Origin: Dehalococcoidales bacterium
GTDB taxonomy: Bacteria; Chloroflexota; Dehalococcoidia; E44-bin15
Assembly (NCBI GenBank): GCA_030615555.1
Contig: JAUWZB010000011.1
Location: 1-14,267, forward strand
Length of the DNA stretch: 14,267 nt
Direction: 5' to 3'
Shown: positions 13,097 to 14,267 of the stretch, piece after piece
Layout: every line of letters starts with the position of its first letter
How positions within the stretch are numbered: the stretch's first letter is position 1
Translations under genes and position numbers: made by a program
The notes under the pieces: generated by a model
What the model was told of the DNA's origin: nothing
Database searches by the model: none
Seen by the model: only the letters and a program-made list of their open reading frames with translations

Positions 13097-14267
13097 TTAC
13101 CCTCTTACTGGTCGTGCTTTCCAATAGTAGTTATGGATCCCGCGATCGAAGTACATCTGCCTGAAGGTCATCTCCACAGGCATGCCCACCTTCACTTGCT
13201 CAGGGTCGCGATCGGTGAGATCAAACCACCCGCGGCCTCCACCTTCAAAGTCTACAAAGACGGCGGTGCCCGGTGGGTCAACAACGTCGGCGAGCTGGTC
13301 AAGGGAGAAGGTGAAGAGAGTTGCCTTCTTGTCGGCGAATCGGTAATCTTCAAATTCATCCTTGGCCTGACAGATGACACATACCCTGGTGGGCGTCATG
13401 CCACCCACGCCAAAGGGCGGCTGGTATTGTGGCGTGCCACAGCGCTTGCATTTTTTTCCGTAGAGGCCCAGGACTTCCTTGCGACTCCGCTTTAGCGCTG
13501 TTAGTGAGGTGAAGGGTATCTCCGGCCGCCGGGCGCGCTCCACGGTGACCAAGCCACGCCAGCGCAGGTAGGTGGCATAATTGGTGAGCATCCGCTTCGA
13601 TGCTAAGTGACCCTTGATGCCCCGCCGGTCCCGGGCCTTTTCAATAGCCTTAGTAACCTCGATAAGGAAAGCGTCAGCCCCATTCCCATAATTGGCAAAG
13701 AGGATCTTGTCCCCTGGCTTGGCCTCTTCCAAGGCAGCGACCAGCATCATCATCGCCAGCGCCGTGCCCGTATTGCCCACCGTCATGAAAAAGGGCTCCT
13801 GAACCTGTGCCGCGTCAAAGCCGAGGCTCGTTGCTGCCCTGCCATGCCTTCTTATATCGATAGGGGAACTAATCACGACCTTAGCCAAATCCTTTGCCGT
13901 AAGATTATACTTGTTCATCAGCCCGGACATCGCCTCGGGAAGAATAGCGGAGTAGCCTTCATCGAGGGCCATTCTGTCCTCCCAGGAGCGAACAAAGGTA
14001 TCACCATCGGCACGCCACTCACCGGAGAACTCGTCGGAGATGGAATAGCTGCCTTCAATGTTGGCAATGACATCACCTTTTCCCAGGAGAAGAGCGGCGG
14101 CGGCGTCACCATAGACCCCCTCGAAAAAGCCACCCGGTGCCGGCATGCGAGTATCGGCAGCGGCCACCATGATGCTCTTGGCCGTCCCCGCGTTGATGGC
14201 ATCCAGGGCAGAAGCTATGGCGATAGTGCCGCCCCGCAGCGAGTTGGCAAAATCAGCGGTGCGGATC
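13097..14267 (-). CDS. HMG-CoA synthase-like domain fused to DUF35 zinc-ribbon/OB-fold (partial, N-terminus off the right edge)
   Basis: The frame is open to the right edge, giving 389 visible residues. The first 220 or so resemble the C-terminal half of HMG-CoA synthase: RGGTIAIASALDAI, VYGDAAAALLLG, VGNTGTALAMM and KPGDKILFANYGNGADAF. After a basic linker comes a DUF35 unit: a zinc ribbon, C-x2-C (13441-13450) and C-x2-C (about 13370-13381), then an OB-fold ending NYYWKARPV. The usual catalytic Cys (C-x-[AG]-[AG]-T) appears as L-R-G-G-T at about 14225-14239, and the FHxP His appears as ISSP at about 13862-13873. The domain may therefore not be an active synthase. DUF35 proteins bind CoA and bridge thiolase and HMGCS, which fits the thiolase downstream. 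Confidence 0.88.
   Translation of the reverse strand, partial: IRTADFANSLRGGTIAIASALDAINAGTAKSIMVAAADTRMPAPGGFFEGVYGDAAAALLLGKGDVIANIEGSYSISDEFSGEWRADGDTFVRSWEDRMALDEGYSAILPEAMSGLMNKYNLTAKDLAKVVISSPIDIRRHGRAATSLGFDAAQVQEPFFMTVGNTGTALAMMMLVAALEEAKPGDKILFANYGNGADAFLIEVTKAIEKARDRRGIKGHLASKRMLTNYATYLRWRGLVTVERARRPEIPFTSLTALKRSRKEVLGLYGKKCKRCGTPQYQPPFGVGGMTPTRVCVICQAKDEFEDYRFADKKATLFTFSLDQLADVVDPPGTAVFVDFEGGGRGWFDLTDRDPEQVKVGMPVEMTFRQMYFDRGIHNYYWKARPVRG

Noticed and set aside
13041..13124. N-terminal extension of the thiolase to 13124
   Set aside because: It overlaps the upstream gene, is rich in Lys/Glu with no family match, and contains the ribosome binding site for the ATG at 13040.
1..14267. 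tRNA, rRNA, CRISPR arrays, insertion sequences, phage or defence genes
   Set aside because: None was seen: no regularly spaced repeats, no transposase or integrase motifs, and no tRNA-like cloverleaf noticed by eye.

Overview
The window looks like chromosomal core and metabolic DNA from an anaerobic bacterium. It contains about 13 protein genes and no RNA genes, CRISPR arrays or insertion sequences. Bacterial signals are clear: sigma70-type promoters (a full TTGACA/TATAAT upstream of hisF and several TGnTATAAT extended -10 elements), strong AGGAGG ribosome binding sites and an intrinsic terminator. Several families common in archaea and in anaerobic Chloroflexota occur together: an NrpR-type regulator, a MetV/MTHFR C-terminal protein, a thiolase next to an HMG-CoA synthase-like/DUF35 protein, and DUF5679. 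My best guess, an inference from gene content only, is a Dehalococcoidia-like Chloroflexota.

Region 1 (1-3700, minus strand). Reading order is hisF, then an NrpR-like winged-helix/NRD regulator, then a glutamate-synthase-related FMN protein with Cys clusters, then a small 4Fe-4S protein that runs off the left edge. The regulator beside an ammonia-assimilation-type flavoprotein suggests local nitrogen control. hisF has its own near-perfect promoter and a leader that can fold.

Region 2 (3700-5430, plus strand). A 439-base divergent intergenic region carries operator-like repeats. It is followed by a small uncharacterised protein with a promoter and an intrinsic terminator. Next is a solitary Cys-rich MetV-like protein with its own promoter, then a 305-base spacer full of inverted repeats that holds the probable purL promoter.

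Region 3 (5434-10248, plus strand). This is a tightly packed operon: a PurS-PurS-PurL fusion, PurQ, a DUF72 protein and a DUF488 protein. PurL and PurQ together make FGAM synthase. The last two proteins have unknown roles but are joined to the operon by overlapping or abutting reading frames.

Region 4 (10249-11855). A radical SAM protein with two extra Cys clusters (minus strand) is divergent from a 46-residue zinc-ribbon DUF5679 protein (plus strand), and each has a recognisable promoter. A perfect 12-bp hairpin separates the small gene from the next convergent operon.

Region 5 (11856-14267, minus strand). An HMG-CoA synthase-like domain fused to a DUF35 zinc-ribbon/OB-fold domain (start beyond the right edge) is followed by a thiolase. 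This resembles the archaeal thiolase/DUF35/HMGCS channelling complex, but the HMGCS-like domain seems to have lost its catalytic Cys and His. That is the most interesting point in the window.
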